Origin: Ruegeria arenilitoris
GTDB taxonomy: Bacteria > Pseudomonadota > Alphaproteobacteria > Rhodobacterales > Rhodobacteraceae
Length of the DNA: 64,000 bases
Assembly (NCBI RefSeq): GCF_013032855.1
Contig: NZ_WQDA01000003.1
Span: 124,001-188,000, forward strand
Reading direction: 5' to 3'
Shown here in pieces: positions 52,441 to 61,121 of this stretch. Position numbers and translations under genes: made by a program. Within the stretch, counting starts at the first letter, position 1. Every line of letters starts with the position of its first letter. The notes below the pieces were generated by a model that worked only from the letters and a program-made list of their open reading frames with translations, did no database searches and had not been told where the DNA came from.

Positions 52441-53727
52441 TCAAACCTGCTCGATACGCAGAGCTACCGGTTCGCCCGCAACCACATCCGTGGTGCGCAA
52501 GTCCTCCAACGCAACGTCCAGCGTGGCGCGTGTGGTCTTGTGTGTAACGATCAGTACCGGTGCCGTGTCCTCGGCATGTGCGTATTGGCGCATCCGGTCG
52601 ATTGAAACGCCGGCATTTCCCAGAATCGCGGCCACCTTGGCCAGCGCACCTGGTTTGTCCAGCAATGCAAGGCGCAGATAATAAGGGGCAGGCAGGCCGG
52701 TGATTGCGGGCTTGGAGTCGACCAGCGACGTGGCGGGTTGACCAAAGGTGGAAATCCGCAGGCCCCGAGCCAGGTCGCAAACATCCCCCATCACCGCACT
52801 GGCCGTCGGGCCTTCGCCAGCGCCGGGTCCGCGCAAAACGATCTGTTCGACGGCGTCGCCCTCAATGACCACCATGTTGGTGCCGCCTTCCAGCTGCCCC
52901 AAAGGCGAGTCACTGGGTACCAGGCAGGGTTGCATCCGTTGTTCAAGCCCGCGCGGCGTGCGCTGCGCAACGCCAAGCAGCTTGATGCGGTAGCCCATAT
53001 CGTCGGCCTGATGGATGTCGTCCAGGCTGATATGCTGAATGCCCTCGATCTCGATCCCGTCGAAATTCGGCTTTGTTCCAAACGCGATCGAGGCCAACAG
53101 CGCCAACTTGTGCGCCGCGTCGATGCCGCCAACGTCAAGGTTGGGATCCGCTTCGAGATACCCCAACTGAGCGCACTCCTCGAACAGGGCGTTGTAGCCC
53201 AATCCCTGCGACTGCATTCGGGTCAGGATATAGTTGCAGGTGCCATTCATCACGCCCATGACGCGCTTGATGTCATTCCCGGCCAACCCTTCGGTAAGGG
53301 ATTTTATGACCGGAATTCCTCCGGCCACGGCGGCCTCGAACCGGATCACGCGGCTCGCGGCTTCGGCCTGTTCCGCCAATGCCTGGCCGTGAATGGCCAG
53401 CAGCGCCTTGTTTGCGGTGACCACATCCTTGCCGCTGGCCAATGCCGCCTCGACCGAGGCCTTTGCCGGGCCATTTTCACCCCCCATCAGCTCGACGAAC
53501 ACATCGATGTCGTCGCGCTTGGCCAAGGCCACAGGGTCGGTTTCCCACGCGAAGCCGGACAGGTTCACCCCGCGATCTTTGGCGGCGTCGCGCGCCGAAA
53601 CGGCAACGATCTCGATCGGACGACCAGTGCGTGCTTGGAGCAATTCGGCATGACGGCGCACGATCTTGACGACGCCCACACCCACGGTTCCCAAGCCAGC
53701 AATTCCAAGCCGTAGCGCCTGTGTCAT
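52441..53727 (-). CDS. hom: Homoserine dehydrogenase
   Basis: Hom (EC 1.1.1.3) reduces aspartate semialdehyde to homoserine for threonine and methionine. The 428-aa protein has LGIAGLGTVGVG (NAD(P) loop), VVTANKALLA, EAAVAGGIPVIKSL, MNGTCNYIL and ECAQLGYLEADPNLDVGGIDAAHKLALL with the catalytic Lys. A C-terminal ACT domain (about 350-425, starting YYLRLALLDKPGALAKVAAIL) senses threonine. The ATG at 53727 is used; the frame is open 29 codons upstream without homology. AGGAA precedes it. Confidence 0.96.
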   Translation of the reverse strand: MTQALRLGIAGLGTVGVGVVKIVRRHAELLQARTGRPIEIVAVSARDAAKDRGVNLSGFAWETDPVALAKRDDIDVFVELMGGENGPAKASVEAALASGKDVVTANKALLAIHGQALAEQAEAASRVIRFEAAVAGGIPVIKSLTEGLAGNDIKRVMGVMNGTCNYILTRMQSQGLGYNALFEECAQLGYLEADPNLDVGGIDAAHKLALLASIAFGTKPNFDGIEIEGIQHISLDDIHQADDMGYRIKLLGVAQRTPRGLEQRMQPCLVPSDSPLGQLEGGTNMVVIEGDAVEQIVLRGPGAGEGPTASAVMGDVCDLARGLRISTFGQPATSLVDSKPAITGLPAPYYLRLALLDKPGALAKVAAILGNAGVSIDRMRQYAHAEDTAPVLIVTHKTTRATLDVALEDLRTTDVVAGEPVALRIEQV

Positions 53728-53859
53728 TCCGTGGGTTCCTTTCCGCTCGAAGTCTGCCTGTTGGACGCAAGGTCCTTTGTCGGCTGCCATAGCTGGTTCA
53801 ACGCGGCGGCGCAATCCGTCAGGGACAGAGTTGTTGCGCAGTGGGCGAGCGTACGGGGC

Positions 53860-54108
53860 TTACTGGGTCTCGGCGTTCTGGAGTGCCTGTGCCTTTTGCG
53901 ACAGCCGCTCGGCCCGTTGTTCCAATTCTTCTTCCACGGCGGCTGCCTCGTTCACCGGGTCGACGGGCGGCACGTTGACCTGGTTCAACGGGATCAGCTT
54001 GGGGTAGGGCGCGGCCTTTACCGAGGCCGCTTCGCTTCCCTCCAACTCGGGAATATCTGCGCACGCGGCCAAGAGAAGCAGCGGCAGGATGACGGAAACA
54101 GCTTTCAT
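53860..54108 (-). CDS. Small lipoprotein of unknown function
   Basis: The 82-aa product has a lipoprotein signal peptide (VILPLLLLAAC, Cys15 as lipid anchor). It is followed by a proline-rich linker (YPKLIPLNQVNVPPVDPVN) and a short charged coiled-coil-like helix (EEELEQRAERLSQKAQALQN). It was shortened from an open frame that runs upstream past the start. It is divergent from the TetR gene, whose operator lies about 70 nt upstream of this start, so the same regulator may control it. No family was recognised. Confidence 0.75.
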   Translation of the reverse strand: MKAVSVILPLLLLAACADIPELEGSEAASVKAAPYPKLIPLNQVNVPPVDPVNEAAAVEEELEQRAERLSQKAQALQNAETQ

Positions 54109-54176
54109 TTCGCGACCCGAACAGTGAGGAACCTGAAGTTGATGCACTTTTTGCATGAACGGTTCAAGCGGGGTTC

Positions 54177-54198
54177 TATATGAACGTACGTTCATATA
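54177..54198. promoter_or_regulatory. Perfect 22-bp palindrome, likely TetR operator
   Basis: The half-sites TATATGAACGT and ACGTTCATATA are exact inverted copies. It ends 10 nt before the TetR start codon and lies between that gene and the divergent lipoprotein gene. The length and symmetry are those of a TetR-family dimer site, so autoregulation is expected. Confidence 0.75.
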
Positions 54199-54208
54199 CG
54201 ATGGATCC

Positions 54209-54796
54209 ATGGCACGTACTCAAGGCTCTCATTCCGATATCACCGGGCCCCGCATTCGCGAGGCCGCCCTGGGATTGTTTGCACGGCATGGCTATGCCGC
54301 TGTTTCCATGCGTCAAATCGCGGGGGAGGTCGGAGTGCAGGCTGGTGCGCTCTACAATTACACTCCGGACAAGCAAAGCCTTCTGTTCCGCCTGATGCAG
54401 GACCACATGCAAGAGCTGCTGACGGCCTATGAAGCGTTGGAACCACAGGCGGATGCATTGGGTGCCCTGCGGCAATTCGTGGGTTTCCACATCCGGTTTC
54501 ACATGCAGCGACCGGACGAAGTGTTCATCGCCTACATGGAGCTGCGAAACCTGACGCCTGAAAACTTCGCCGAAATCGAAAAGCTGCGCCGACGGTATGA
54601 GGATGCGTTGCAGAGCATCCTGCTGGCCGGCCAGAAGGACGGCCTGTTCTCGGTTCAGGATGCGAAGATCGCGACGCTGGCGGTGATTGCCATGTTGAAT
54701 GGTGTCATGACGTGGTACAGGGCCGGTGGACGGCTTTCGCTGGACGAGGTCGAGCAGATTTATTGGGATATGGTACGCAAGGCGGTCGCGGCCTGA
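54209..54796 (+). CDS. TetR/AcrR family transcriptional regulator
   Basis: The 195-aa protein has an N-terminal HTH (about 12-58, REAALGLFARHGYAAVSMRQIAGEVGVQAGALYNYTPDKQSLLFRLM), in which AGALYNYTPDK is the recognition helix and turn. A helical ligand-binding domain follows with FHMQRPDEVFIAYMELRNLTPEN. The ATG at 54209 follows the operator; the frame is open 18 codons further up, but that would place the operator inside the gene. The ligand is unknown. Related regulators control acyl-CoA or efflux genes. Confidence 0.92.
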   Translation: MARTQGSHSDITGPRIREAALGLFARHGYAAVSMRQIAGEVGVQAGALYNYTPDKQSLLFRLMQDHMQELLTAYEALEPQADALGALRQFVGFHIRFHMQRPDEVFIAYMELRNLTPENFAEIEKLRRRYEDALQSILLAGQKDGLFSVQDAKIATLAVIAMLNGVMTWYRAGGRLSLDEVEQIYWDMVRKAVAA

Positions 54797-54827
54797 TTGG
54801 CCGCGCCACGTTACTGCCTGTCTGTAG

Positions 54828-55739
54828 TCAGTGCGCGGGCTTGATGAAAGTACCGTTGCGCAACTCCCGAAACGCCTGCTCGAGTTCGGCGCGCGTGTTC
54901 ATCACGATCGGGCCATGCCAGGCTACAGGTTCATTGATCGGCGCACCCGAGATCAACAGGAATCGCACACCTTCAGGTCCGGCCTGAACTGTTATTTCGT
55001 CTCCGGTACCAAACCGCACCAGCGTCCGGTTGCCCGACATGTCGCGGATGTTCAGCTCTTGCCCGGCAACTTCCTTCTCAAGCAGAACGCCGGTCGGTTG
55101 CGAGGCGTCGGCGAAAGCGGCCCGCCCATCGAAAACATAGGCAAAAGCACGGCGATAAGTATCTATCTTGAAAGTCTTTTTCACCCCTGCAGGAATCGAT
55201 ACGTCTAGGTATTGCGGGTCCGCGGCGATACCATCCACGGGCCCGGTCTTGCCCCAGAACTTGCCGACGATGACCCGCACCGTGGTGCCATCATCATCGA
55301 TCACTTCGGGAATGTCCTTGCCCTGAACGTCCTGGTACCGAGGCGCCGTCATCTTTTGAGCTGAGGGCAAGTTGCCCCACAGTTGAAACCCATGCATCTG
55401 CCCGGATGCGTTTCCCTTGGGCATTTCCTGATGCAGAATTCCGGACCCTGCCGTCATCCACTGGACGTCTCCGGCACCCAATTGGCCGCTGTTGCCCAGC
55501 GAGTCGCTGTGATCGACGGTTCCTGACAATACGTATGTGATGGTTTCAATGCCGCGGTGAGGGTGCCAGGGAAAGCCGGCCTGGTAGTCCTGCGGGTGCT
55601 CGTTGCGGAAGTCATCAAACAACAGGAAGGGATCTAGTTCGGACGGATCCTGAAATCCAAAAGCGCGGTGAAGCTTTACACCAGCGCCTTCCATCGTCGG
55701 AACGGCCTTGCGGGTCTCGAGTGTTGGTCTGAGCGACAT
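54828..55739 (-). CDS. Pirin family protein
   Basis: This is a 303-aa bicupin. The N-terminal cupin has FPWHPHRGIETITYVLSG (metal-binding His residues and the TITY signature), DVQWMTAGSGILHQEMP and MHGFQLWGNLP. The C-terminal cupin begins near residue 180. Bacterial pirins act as quercetinase-like dioxygenases or regulators. It is convergent with the TetR gene. No pathway context is visible. Confidence 0.94.
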   Translation of the reverse strand: MSLRPTLETRKAVPTMEGAGVKLHRAFGFQDPSELDPFLLFDDFRNEHPQDYQAGFPWHPHRGIETITYVLSGTVDHSDSLGNSGQLGAGDVQWMTAGSGILHQEMPKGNASGQMHGFQLWGNLPSAQKMTAPRYQDVQGKDIPEVIDDDGTTVRVIVGKFWGKTGPVDGIAADPQYLDVSIPAGVKKTFKIDTYRRAFAYVFDGRAAFADASQPTGVLLEKEVAGQELNIRDMSGNRTLVRFGTGDEITVQAGPEGVRFLLISGAPINEPVAWHGPIVMNTRAELEQAFRELRNGTFIKPAH

Positions 55740-55897
55740 TTGGATCTCCTGTCTCTGGACCCGTTATCTAATTTTCGCTGAAGTACGGTCAATTCGCGAG
55801 AAAGCACTGCTTCTGTGCAAAATTGCGCCGGGTGAGTCTTGGCCTGTTGCTTGTCGCTGAAAGCGGGTATGGGGGGCGGGCAAAGGCGGAGTTGGAA

Positions 55898-56368
55898 ATG
55901 CAAGAAGACGTACTGGCAACGATTCAGGCTTCATCGGCACGGCGGTGGATGGGCGTGGGAATGCTCGTCACCGTGGGCGCGTTCGTGACATATGTCGCCC
56001 TGGCCGCACCGCCCGCGCCGGAATGGCAGCTGTTCCTGTTCGTGGTCGGAGGTGGCGCGCTTTGGCTTGCGCATCGCGTCTGGCATGCGACCGCGGACCG
56101 GATCGAGCTGACGCGCACGGAATTGCGGACAGGCAGCGGCAAGCTGATTGCCGAGGTTGGTGAAATCGAAGGGGTGGATCGGGGTGTGTTCGCCTTCAAA
56201 CCGTCAAACGGCTTTCTGCTGACGACCCGTAGCAAACGGGGCAGGGCTTGGGCCCCGGGCCTTTGGTGGCGCGTCGGGCGACGTATTGGCGTCGGCGGCA
56301 TGACGTCCGCCGCTGAGACCAAGTTCCTGTCAGAAATGCTTTCCGCGATGCTGGCCGAGGCCGAATAG
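55898..56368 (+). CDS. Hypothetical membrane protein with PH-like C-terminal region
   Basis: The 156-aa product has two membrane helices (about 18-36 and 45-62), then a soluble part with DRIELTRTELRTGSGKLIAEVGEIEGVDRGVFAFKPSNGFLLTTRSKRG that reads like a bacterial PH-type beta-rich domain. The ATG at 55898 has GGAG upstream; the open frame 25 codons earlier starts without an RBS. It is convergent with the TadE-like genes (3-nt gap). The function is unknown. Confidence 0.75.
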   Translation: MQEDVLATIQASSARRWMGVGMLVTVGAFVTYVALAAPPAPEWQLFLFVVGGGALWLAHRVWHATADRIELTRTELRTGSGKLIAEVGEIEGVDRGVFAFKPSNGFLLTTRSKRGRAWAPGLWWRVGRRIGVGGMTSAAETKFLSEMLSAMLAEAE

Positions 56369-56371
56369 CTC

Positions 56372-56956
56372 TCAGCACCCGCCCGGTGCGTCGATCTTGT
56401 CGTAGACGCGCGGGTGGGTGAATACGAAATTGTCCATGGCAAATTCGTTTTCGCCGTATCCGATGCGGAAGGGACGGCGATAGAAGTCCTTCACTTCGAC
56501 CAGGATCATCTTGCCGTTGTCCGGCATGATGGGCAGCTTGTCCCGGATTTCGCTGATGGTGCCATCGGTCCACGCCTCAAAGCTTTCGCCGCGAATACAG
56601 GACCACTGCACATAGTGCCGGTCATCCGGCAGGTCGAAGCGAAGGAACGAGATGCGCATCGACACGTCGGAGCGGTCCGACATCATCTGCTGCAGCAGGT
56701 CATACAGCGTATCCATATAGGTCGCGTTGATGTCATTGCGTTCGCGGGAAATGACGTCGGCGATCGCATAAGACGCCTTGAGATTCCGCGAGCTCTGCTT
56801 GTACCCGTCGAAGAACGTATAGGACGCACACATGCCCCAGAAGAGCAAGGGATAGATCATCACGGCCTCGACACTGATCACGCCGGATTCCTTGCGCGAA
56901 AACCGTTTCAGATACCGGACAGCCAGCGAGAAGATTGAGCGATCAGGTCGGTTCAT
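56372..56956 (-). CDS. TadE/TadG-like pilus assembly protein
   Basis: The 194-aa protein has the TadE-type N-terminus: short cytoplasmic basic leader (YLKRFSRKESGVISVEAVMIYPLLFWGMCASYTFFDGY). SGVISVEAVMIYP is the Gly-Glu pilin-like processing and helix motif. A periplasmic part follows, with DDRHYVQWSCIRG and a Cys at the end. The ATG at 56956 overlaps the upstream gene by 14 nt; a TTG two codons earlier is possible. It is third in a set with another TadE-like gene and TadG. Confidence 0.85.
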   Translation of the reverse strand: MNRPDRSIFSLAVRYLKRFSRKESGVISVEAVMIYPLLFWGMCASYTFFDGYKQSSRNLKASYAIADVISRERNDINATYMDTLYDLLQQMMSDRSDVSMRISFLRFDLPDDRHYVQWSCIRGESFEAWTDGTISEIRDKLPIMPDNGKMILVEVKDFYRRPFRIGYGENEFAMDNFVFTHPRVYDKIDAPGGC

Positions 56957-57503
56957 AGACAAACACCGTTGTTGCGTGCAGTTCGTACATACCGTTGGGC
57001 TTTTTCCGCGCGATGGCGCCCAGAATGGTACCCCACCACAGCGGCTTTACCTCGACGCAGGCGCGGACGATCATCAGTTCGTCCGACGTGCCGGGCTCGA
57101 AGATCTGGCTGTTGCGGATCGTTGCCGGGGTATCGATGCAGTAGGGGTTGGGATCCAGCGTGGTCCCAATAAACGGATCGACGCGGGTCATTTCCAGGAT
57201 CAGGTTTTCCTTGCACTCAGGAATGTAGCCTGCCTTGTCGCAGACGATGTCCTTCAACAGAGTGTGGGTCCAGCCATCCTGAACGTTGGTGGTATACTTG
57301 TCGAGGTTGTTCAGGCGAACGTCGCGGATCGTTTCGTCCAGACCACGCTCGAGATTGGCGTGGTTGAAGGCCCCGATTCCGACTTCGACGGCCGAATAAG
57401 TCGTCATGATGAAGATGGGGAACCAGAAGACGAACTCGATCGTCGCCATCCCATCTTCTTTCCGCCGGAACGTGCGGAATTGATGAAGCAAACGCTTGAT
57501 CAT
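56943..57503 (-). CDS. TadE-like pilus assembly protein
   Basis: The 186-aa product has the pilin-like segment RKEDGMATIEFVFWFPIFIMTTYSAVEVG (Gly then Glu at the start of a hydrophobic helix, as in TadE) and a periplasmic domain with paired Cys residues (IVCDKAGYIPECKE, NPYCID, RACVEV). It overlaps the TadG gene by ATGA. TadE and TadG proteins are minor pseudopilins of tight-adherence (Flp) pili. Confidence 0.87.
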   Translation of the reverse strand: MIKRLLHQFRTFRRKEDGMATIEFVFWFPIFIMTTYSAVEVGIGAFNHANLERGLDETIRDVRLNNLDKYTTNVQDGWTHTLLKDIVCDKAGYIPECKENLILEMTRVDPFIGTTLDPNPYCIDTPATIRNSQIFEPGTSDELMIVRACVEVKPLWWGTILGAIARKKPNGMYELHATTVFVYEPT

Positions 57504-59269
57504 TGGGTCAGCCTCAAATTGCGGATGGTCGATCCGATCGATGCAAATACGTCGACGATTTCGTCACCGGTCGCCTCGTAGTAGGCGCCATCATCGCTTT
57601 TGCAGTCTTTCAGAAGGGCCTTGCCCTGATCGGGAGCTTCGAAAGCGATAGTGAAGACTACGATGCCATTGGCGCGAGCGGCGGCACACATAGCGCGCGC
57701 GCGCGGGTCCTTGGTGCCCGACCCGATCGAAGTGACCGCGTTGTTGTACCAGGTGTTGCCTTTCGTGCTCCCCAGCGCTTCGCGGAACAGGTCGCGGATC
57801 GCGCGACGGGTCGTGCGTTCCCAGACCTGAGCCCAGGTCAGGTTGACCGATGTCGCGGGGTCGCCATTGTTGTCCAGAACAGTGCGGGTCTCGCTTCTGC
57901 TGTAGTCAAAGTTGTAGCAGACGCCGCCGGACCGGTAGGTGCACCGATATACAGTATACTCGTCGTTGCCATAGGGATCGTCCTGCCAGATCTCGCGACC
58001 CCAGTACCAACCCTTGCTACTGTCCCACTCGGTATAGTCGACATCGTGCCAGAAGTACTTCTCGGTCTCGTAGTCATAGGTCGAATAGGTGGACTTTTTG
58101 GCATTCCACCACAGAATAGACGTACCCTCACGGTAGGGGTCGTTTACCATGTACTGAGTGGTGTTCGCGCCGTCCGTCATCAGCACCAGAACCTTCATCG
58201 AGTCGTTGCTGGAGTAGCTGTTGGGACGGGTGGCGAACTCTGCAGGCACTTCGTCACCCGCCAGGCGTGCGATCACCGGCTGAATGCTTTCGTCAAGCAG
58301 GGCAAGACCCCATTTCAGACCGACGTCGATCGACGTGTTTCCGCCGGCCGTAAAACTTTCGATGTGATCTTTGAGAACCTGCGGATCCTTTTGCAGGACC
58401 GAGACCTCACGGTTGGCGAGTTCGTCACAGACTTCGCTGTAGACGTAGCCGTTGCTGGGGCGCCGGTCATAGGTGCTCCACGGCGTGAAGTGCAGTGTGC
58501 GTTGGCGGATCGTATCGGGGTCCAGCGCGGTGGTGTTGAACTCGCTGCTGGTGAAGTTGATGCAGTTTGCCCGGTTATTGGTGCCGGTCGTGCTGAATTC
58601 GTCCATCAGATAGTCGGGCAGCGACACCTGAGTTGCGTATGGGATGATCGAGATCGACAGCTTCCCGTCCTCGGTCTTGTCCGCCATCTCTTGCACGAAG
58701 TTTTTGGCCGCCACTTTCAAGTTGGCCAGGCGATTGTAGCTGTTCATCGAGCCAGAGACGTCGAGGACCAAAGAAATCTCAACATCATCAATGGCTTCTT
58801 CGGCAACGCTGGTTGCCGCGCTCACGATCGAGTCAACATCCCACCACTGCATGAAGTGCATGCCGACATCCATCTGGGCGCTCGCTTGGACCTTGCGGTA
58901 GCCTTCGATCGTAACGGCGGTCGCGCCGCAGACATTGGGTTCCACGATCGGGTCACCAACCAGGTACTGGTCCAAGCCTTCCTTCGCGAGGTAGTCGACG
59001 ACCACGTCCTTAGGGCAAAGGTCCTGGTCCAGGTCGGCCGCCGCCAGTACGGCGCGGTCCAGAGCATATTGCAGGCGCGCACGTTCGCGATCGTACCGCA
59101 TAACGTCCACGGCGAAGCCCGCCGCGGTGAAGATGATCATCAGAAGGAAGAGGGCGAAGATGGTCATCGTCCCGCTTTCCGAGGTCACGAAAGACTCGAC
59201 GGCGCCCCGGCAGCGGTCTGCCTGGCGCGGTTTCTCCGACCGTGTCGATGTCCATTCAAAATTGCGCAT
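57500..59269 (-). CDS. TadG-like protein with von Willebrand factor A domain
   Basis: The 589-aa protein has an N-terminal membrane helix after ESGTMTIFALFLLMIIFTAAGFAVDVMRYDRERARLQ (Tad pilin-like region). A VWA domain starts around residue 165 with the metal-site motif DVSGSMNS, DKTEDGKLSISIIPY follows, and the VWA fold resumes after a long insert. The insert is rich in Tyr and Trp and holds Cys pairs (YRCTYRSGGVCYNF). The frame is open much further upstream; ATG 59269 follows AAGGA and begins the family part. It is the first gene of the TadG-TadE-TadE set; the secretion ATPase genes are not in this window. Confidence 0.87.
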   Translation of the reverse strand: MRNFEWTSTRSEKPRQADRCRGAVESFVTSESGTMTIFALFLLMIIFTAAGFAVDVMRYDRERARLQYALDRAVLAAADLDQDLCPKDVVVDYLAKEGLDQYLVGDPIVEPNVCGATAVTIEGYRKVQASAQMDVGMHFMQWWDVDSIVSAATSVAEEAIDDVEISLVLDVSGSMNSYNRLANLKVAAKNFVQEMADKTEDGKLSISIIPYATQVSLPDYLMDEFSTTGTNNRANCINFTSSEFNTTALDPDTIRQRTLHFTPWSTYDRRPSNGYVYSEVCDELANREVSVLQKDPQVLKDHIESFTAGGNTSIDVGLKWGLALLDESIQPVIARLAGDEVPAEFATRPNSYSSNDSMKVLVLMTDGANTTQYMVNDPYREGTSILWWNAKKSTYSTYDYETEKYFWHDVDYTEWDSSKGWYWGREIWQDDPYGNDEYTVYRCTYRSGGVCYNFDYSRSETRTVLDNNGDPATSVNLTWAQVWERTTRRAIRDLFREALGSTKGNTWYNNAVTSIGSGTKDPRARAMCAAARANGIVVFTIAFEAPDQGKALLKDCKSDDGAYYEATGDEIVDVFASIGSTIRNLRLTQ

Positions 59270-59597
59270 AACGAAATCCTTTTGCCGGCCAAAAGCAGCG
59301 AAGCCAGTTCTTCGGAACTTTAATAATTTAGATGTGGATCGTGGCGAGAATTGGGCGTGATCGTCACTATGGTGCTCTTTTTGAATGAAAAACGGCGGCA
59401 GTCTGGCCGGAAAGGGTGGCTTTGTTTCGTTGCTCGGGACAATTTCCGGAAATCGTAAACGTCCGCGACTCGGCTCGGTTGGTCGAAACGCGCTGTTCAT
59501 AAATTGATGAAAAAAAGTGCAAATCGCGATTGCAGCTGCTTGCCAAGGGTGCGACAAAACGTCATGACGCTCGACGTCAACCGGCATGGAGGATTTT
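59270..59597. promoter_or_regulatory. Divergent intergenic region between TadG and glutamate dehydrogenase
   Basis: This is a 328-nt gap with no gene. It holds three small symmetrical elements: ATTTCCGGAAAT (59442-59453), AATCGCGATT (59522-59531) and TGACG/CGTCA arms (59565-59579) just before the GGAGG RBS of the dehydrogenase gene. AT-rich patches near 59320-59340 and 59500-59520 could be promoters. No regulator was recognised. Confidence 0.4.
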
Positions 59598-61028
59598 ATG
59601 ACGGCCATCAAGGAACCCAGCTTTCGGGAGAGTGTAGATCTGATGTTCAACAGGGCGGCTGCCCTGATGGATCTTCCGCCCGGGCTTGAGGAAAAGATCC
59701 GGGTCTGCAATGCGACCTACACCGTTCGGTTTGGCGTGCGTCTGCGGGGGCAGATCCATACTTTCACCGGCTATCGCTCGGTTCATTCCGAGCATATGGA
59801 GCCGGTAAAGGGCGGTATCCGCTATGCGATGGCCGTGAACCAGGACGAGGTCGAAGCGCTTGCTGCGCTGATGACCTACAAATGCGCGTTGGTCGAGGCT
59901 CCGTTTGGCGGGTCCAAGGGCGGTCTGCGTATCGACCCGCGCAAATACGAAGAGCATGAGCTGGAGCAGATCACCCGTCGTTTTGCCTATGAGTTGGCCA
60001 AGCGCGACCTGATCAACCCGTCGCAGAACGTCCCGGCCCCTGACATGGGCACCGGCGAGCGTGAAATGGCATGGATGGCTGACCAGTATGCGCGGATGAA
60101 CACCACAGACATCAACGCGCGGGCCTGTGTGACCGGTAAACCACTGAATGCGGGCGGCATCTCGGGCCGGGTCGAGGCGACGGGGCGTGGCATCCAGTAC
60201 GCGCTGCGCGAATTCTTCCGTCACCCCGAGGACGTCAAGAAAGCTGGTATGTCAGGCTCGCTGGACGGCAAGCGGGTCATCGTTCAAGGCCTGGGCAACG
60301 TGGGCTATCACGCGGCCAAGTTCCTGAGTGAGGAAGACGGCTCTTTGGTTGTGGGCATCATCGAACGTGACGGTGCGATCTATAACCCCGAGGGGATCGA
60401 CGTTGAGGCGGTTCACCAGTGGATCGTCAAACATGGCGGTGTGAACGGCTACCCGGATGCAACGCACACCGCCGAGGGCACTGCTGTGCTGGAAGAGGAA
60501 TGTGACATTCTGATCCCGGCCGCGCTGGAAGGAGTGATCAACCTGTCCAATGCCGAGCGCATCAAGGCGCCGTTGATCATCGAGGCCGCGAACGGTCCGG
60601 TGACCGCCGGGGCCGACGAAGTGCTGCGCAAGAAAGGCACCGTGATCATTCCAGACATGTATGCGAACGCTGGCGGTGTGACGGTATCGTATTTCGAGTG
60701 GGTCAAGAACCTCAGCCACATCCGTTTTGGCCGGATGCAGCGCCGTCAGGAAGAGGCGCGGCACGAGTTGATCGTGAAAGAGCTGGAGCGGTTGGACCGC
60801 TATCTTGGCGATGCATGGTCGATGTCTCCGGACTTCAAGGCCAAGTACCTCAAAGGCGCGGATGAGCTTGAGTTGGTGCGCTCGGGCCTGGATGACACGA
60901 TGCGCATCGCCTACCAGGCCATGAGCGAGGTCTGGCACGATCGCGACGACGTCGATGACCTCCGCACCGCGGCATACATCGTGTCCATCGACCGTGTCGC
61001 CAAGAGCTATCGGGCCAAGGGCCTCTGA
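59598..61028 (+). CDS. gdhA: Glutamate dehydrogenase (Glu/Leu/Phe/Val dehydrogenase family)
   Basis: This is a 476-aa enzyme that interconverts glutamate with 2-oxoglutarate and ammonium. EPVKGGIRYAMAVNQDEVEALAALMTYKCALVEAPFGGSKGG is the substrate region with catalytic Lys (MTYKCAL). PAPDMGTGEREMAWMADQY carries the catalytic Asp, and VQGLGNVGYHAAKFLSE is the NAD(P) loop. IIEAANGPVT and DMYANAGGVTVSYFEWVKN follow. The ATG at 59598 has GGAGG five bases before it; a start four codons upstream lacks this. It may link to the sarcosine oxidase genes downstream through amino-group metabolism. Confidence 0.93.
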   Translation: MTAIKEPSFRESVDLMFNRAAALMDLPPGLEEKIRVCNATYTVRFGVRLRGQIHTFTGYRSVHSEHMEPVKGGIRYAMAVNQDEVEALAALMTYKCALVEAPFGGSKGGLRIDPRKYEEHELEQITRRFAYELAKRDLINPSQNVPAPDMGTGEREMAWMADQYARMNTTDINARACVTGKPLNAGGISGRVEATGRGIQYALREFFRHPEDVKKAGMSGSLDGKRVIVQGLGNVGYHAAKFLSEEDGSLVVGIIERDGAIYNPEGIDVEAVHQWIVKHGGVNGYPDATHTAEGTAVLEEECDILIPAALEGVINLSNAERIKAPLIIEAANGPVTAGADEVLRKKGTVIIPDMYANAGGVTVSYFEWVKNLSHIRFGRMQRRQEEARHELIVKELERLDRYLGDAWSMSPDFKAKYLKGADELELVRSGLDDTMRIAYQAMSEVWHDRDDVDDLRTAAYIVSIDRVAKSYRAKGL

Positions 61029-61042
61029 CGTCTCGGAAACCG

Positions 61043-61075
61043 GGCAATCGGGCTTTGACAAAAAGTCCGGTTGCC
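61043..61075 (+). terminator. Hairpin after glutamate dehydrogenase gene
   Basis: The arms GGCAATCGGGC and GTCCGGTTGCC pair with one wobble and one mismatch. It lies 15 nt after the stop codon. No T run follows, so it may be an mRNA 3' end stabiliser rather than a strong terminator. Confidence 0.35.
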
Positions 61076-61121
61076 GCACATCCTGCGCTGGAGTTCAGGC
61101 AGTGAAACCAGCGAGGATCTC

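Noticed and set aside
57503..59323. 606-codon plus-strand open frame antisense to the TadG-like gene
   Set aside because: No domain recognised; the minus strand encodes a VWA protein with its metal motif and coupled neighbours.
59270..59710. N-terminal extension of the TadG-like frame
   Set aside because: It runs into the glutamate dehydrogenase start region, has no family sequence, and ATG 59269 has an RBS.
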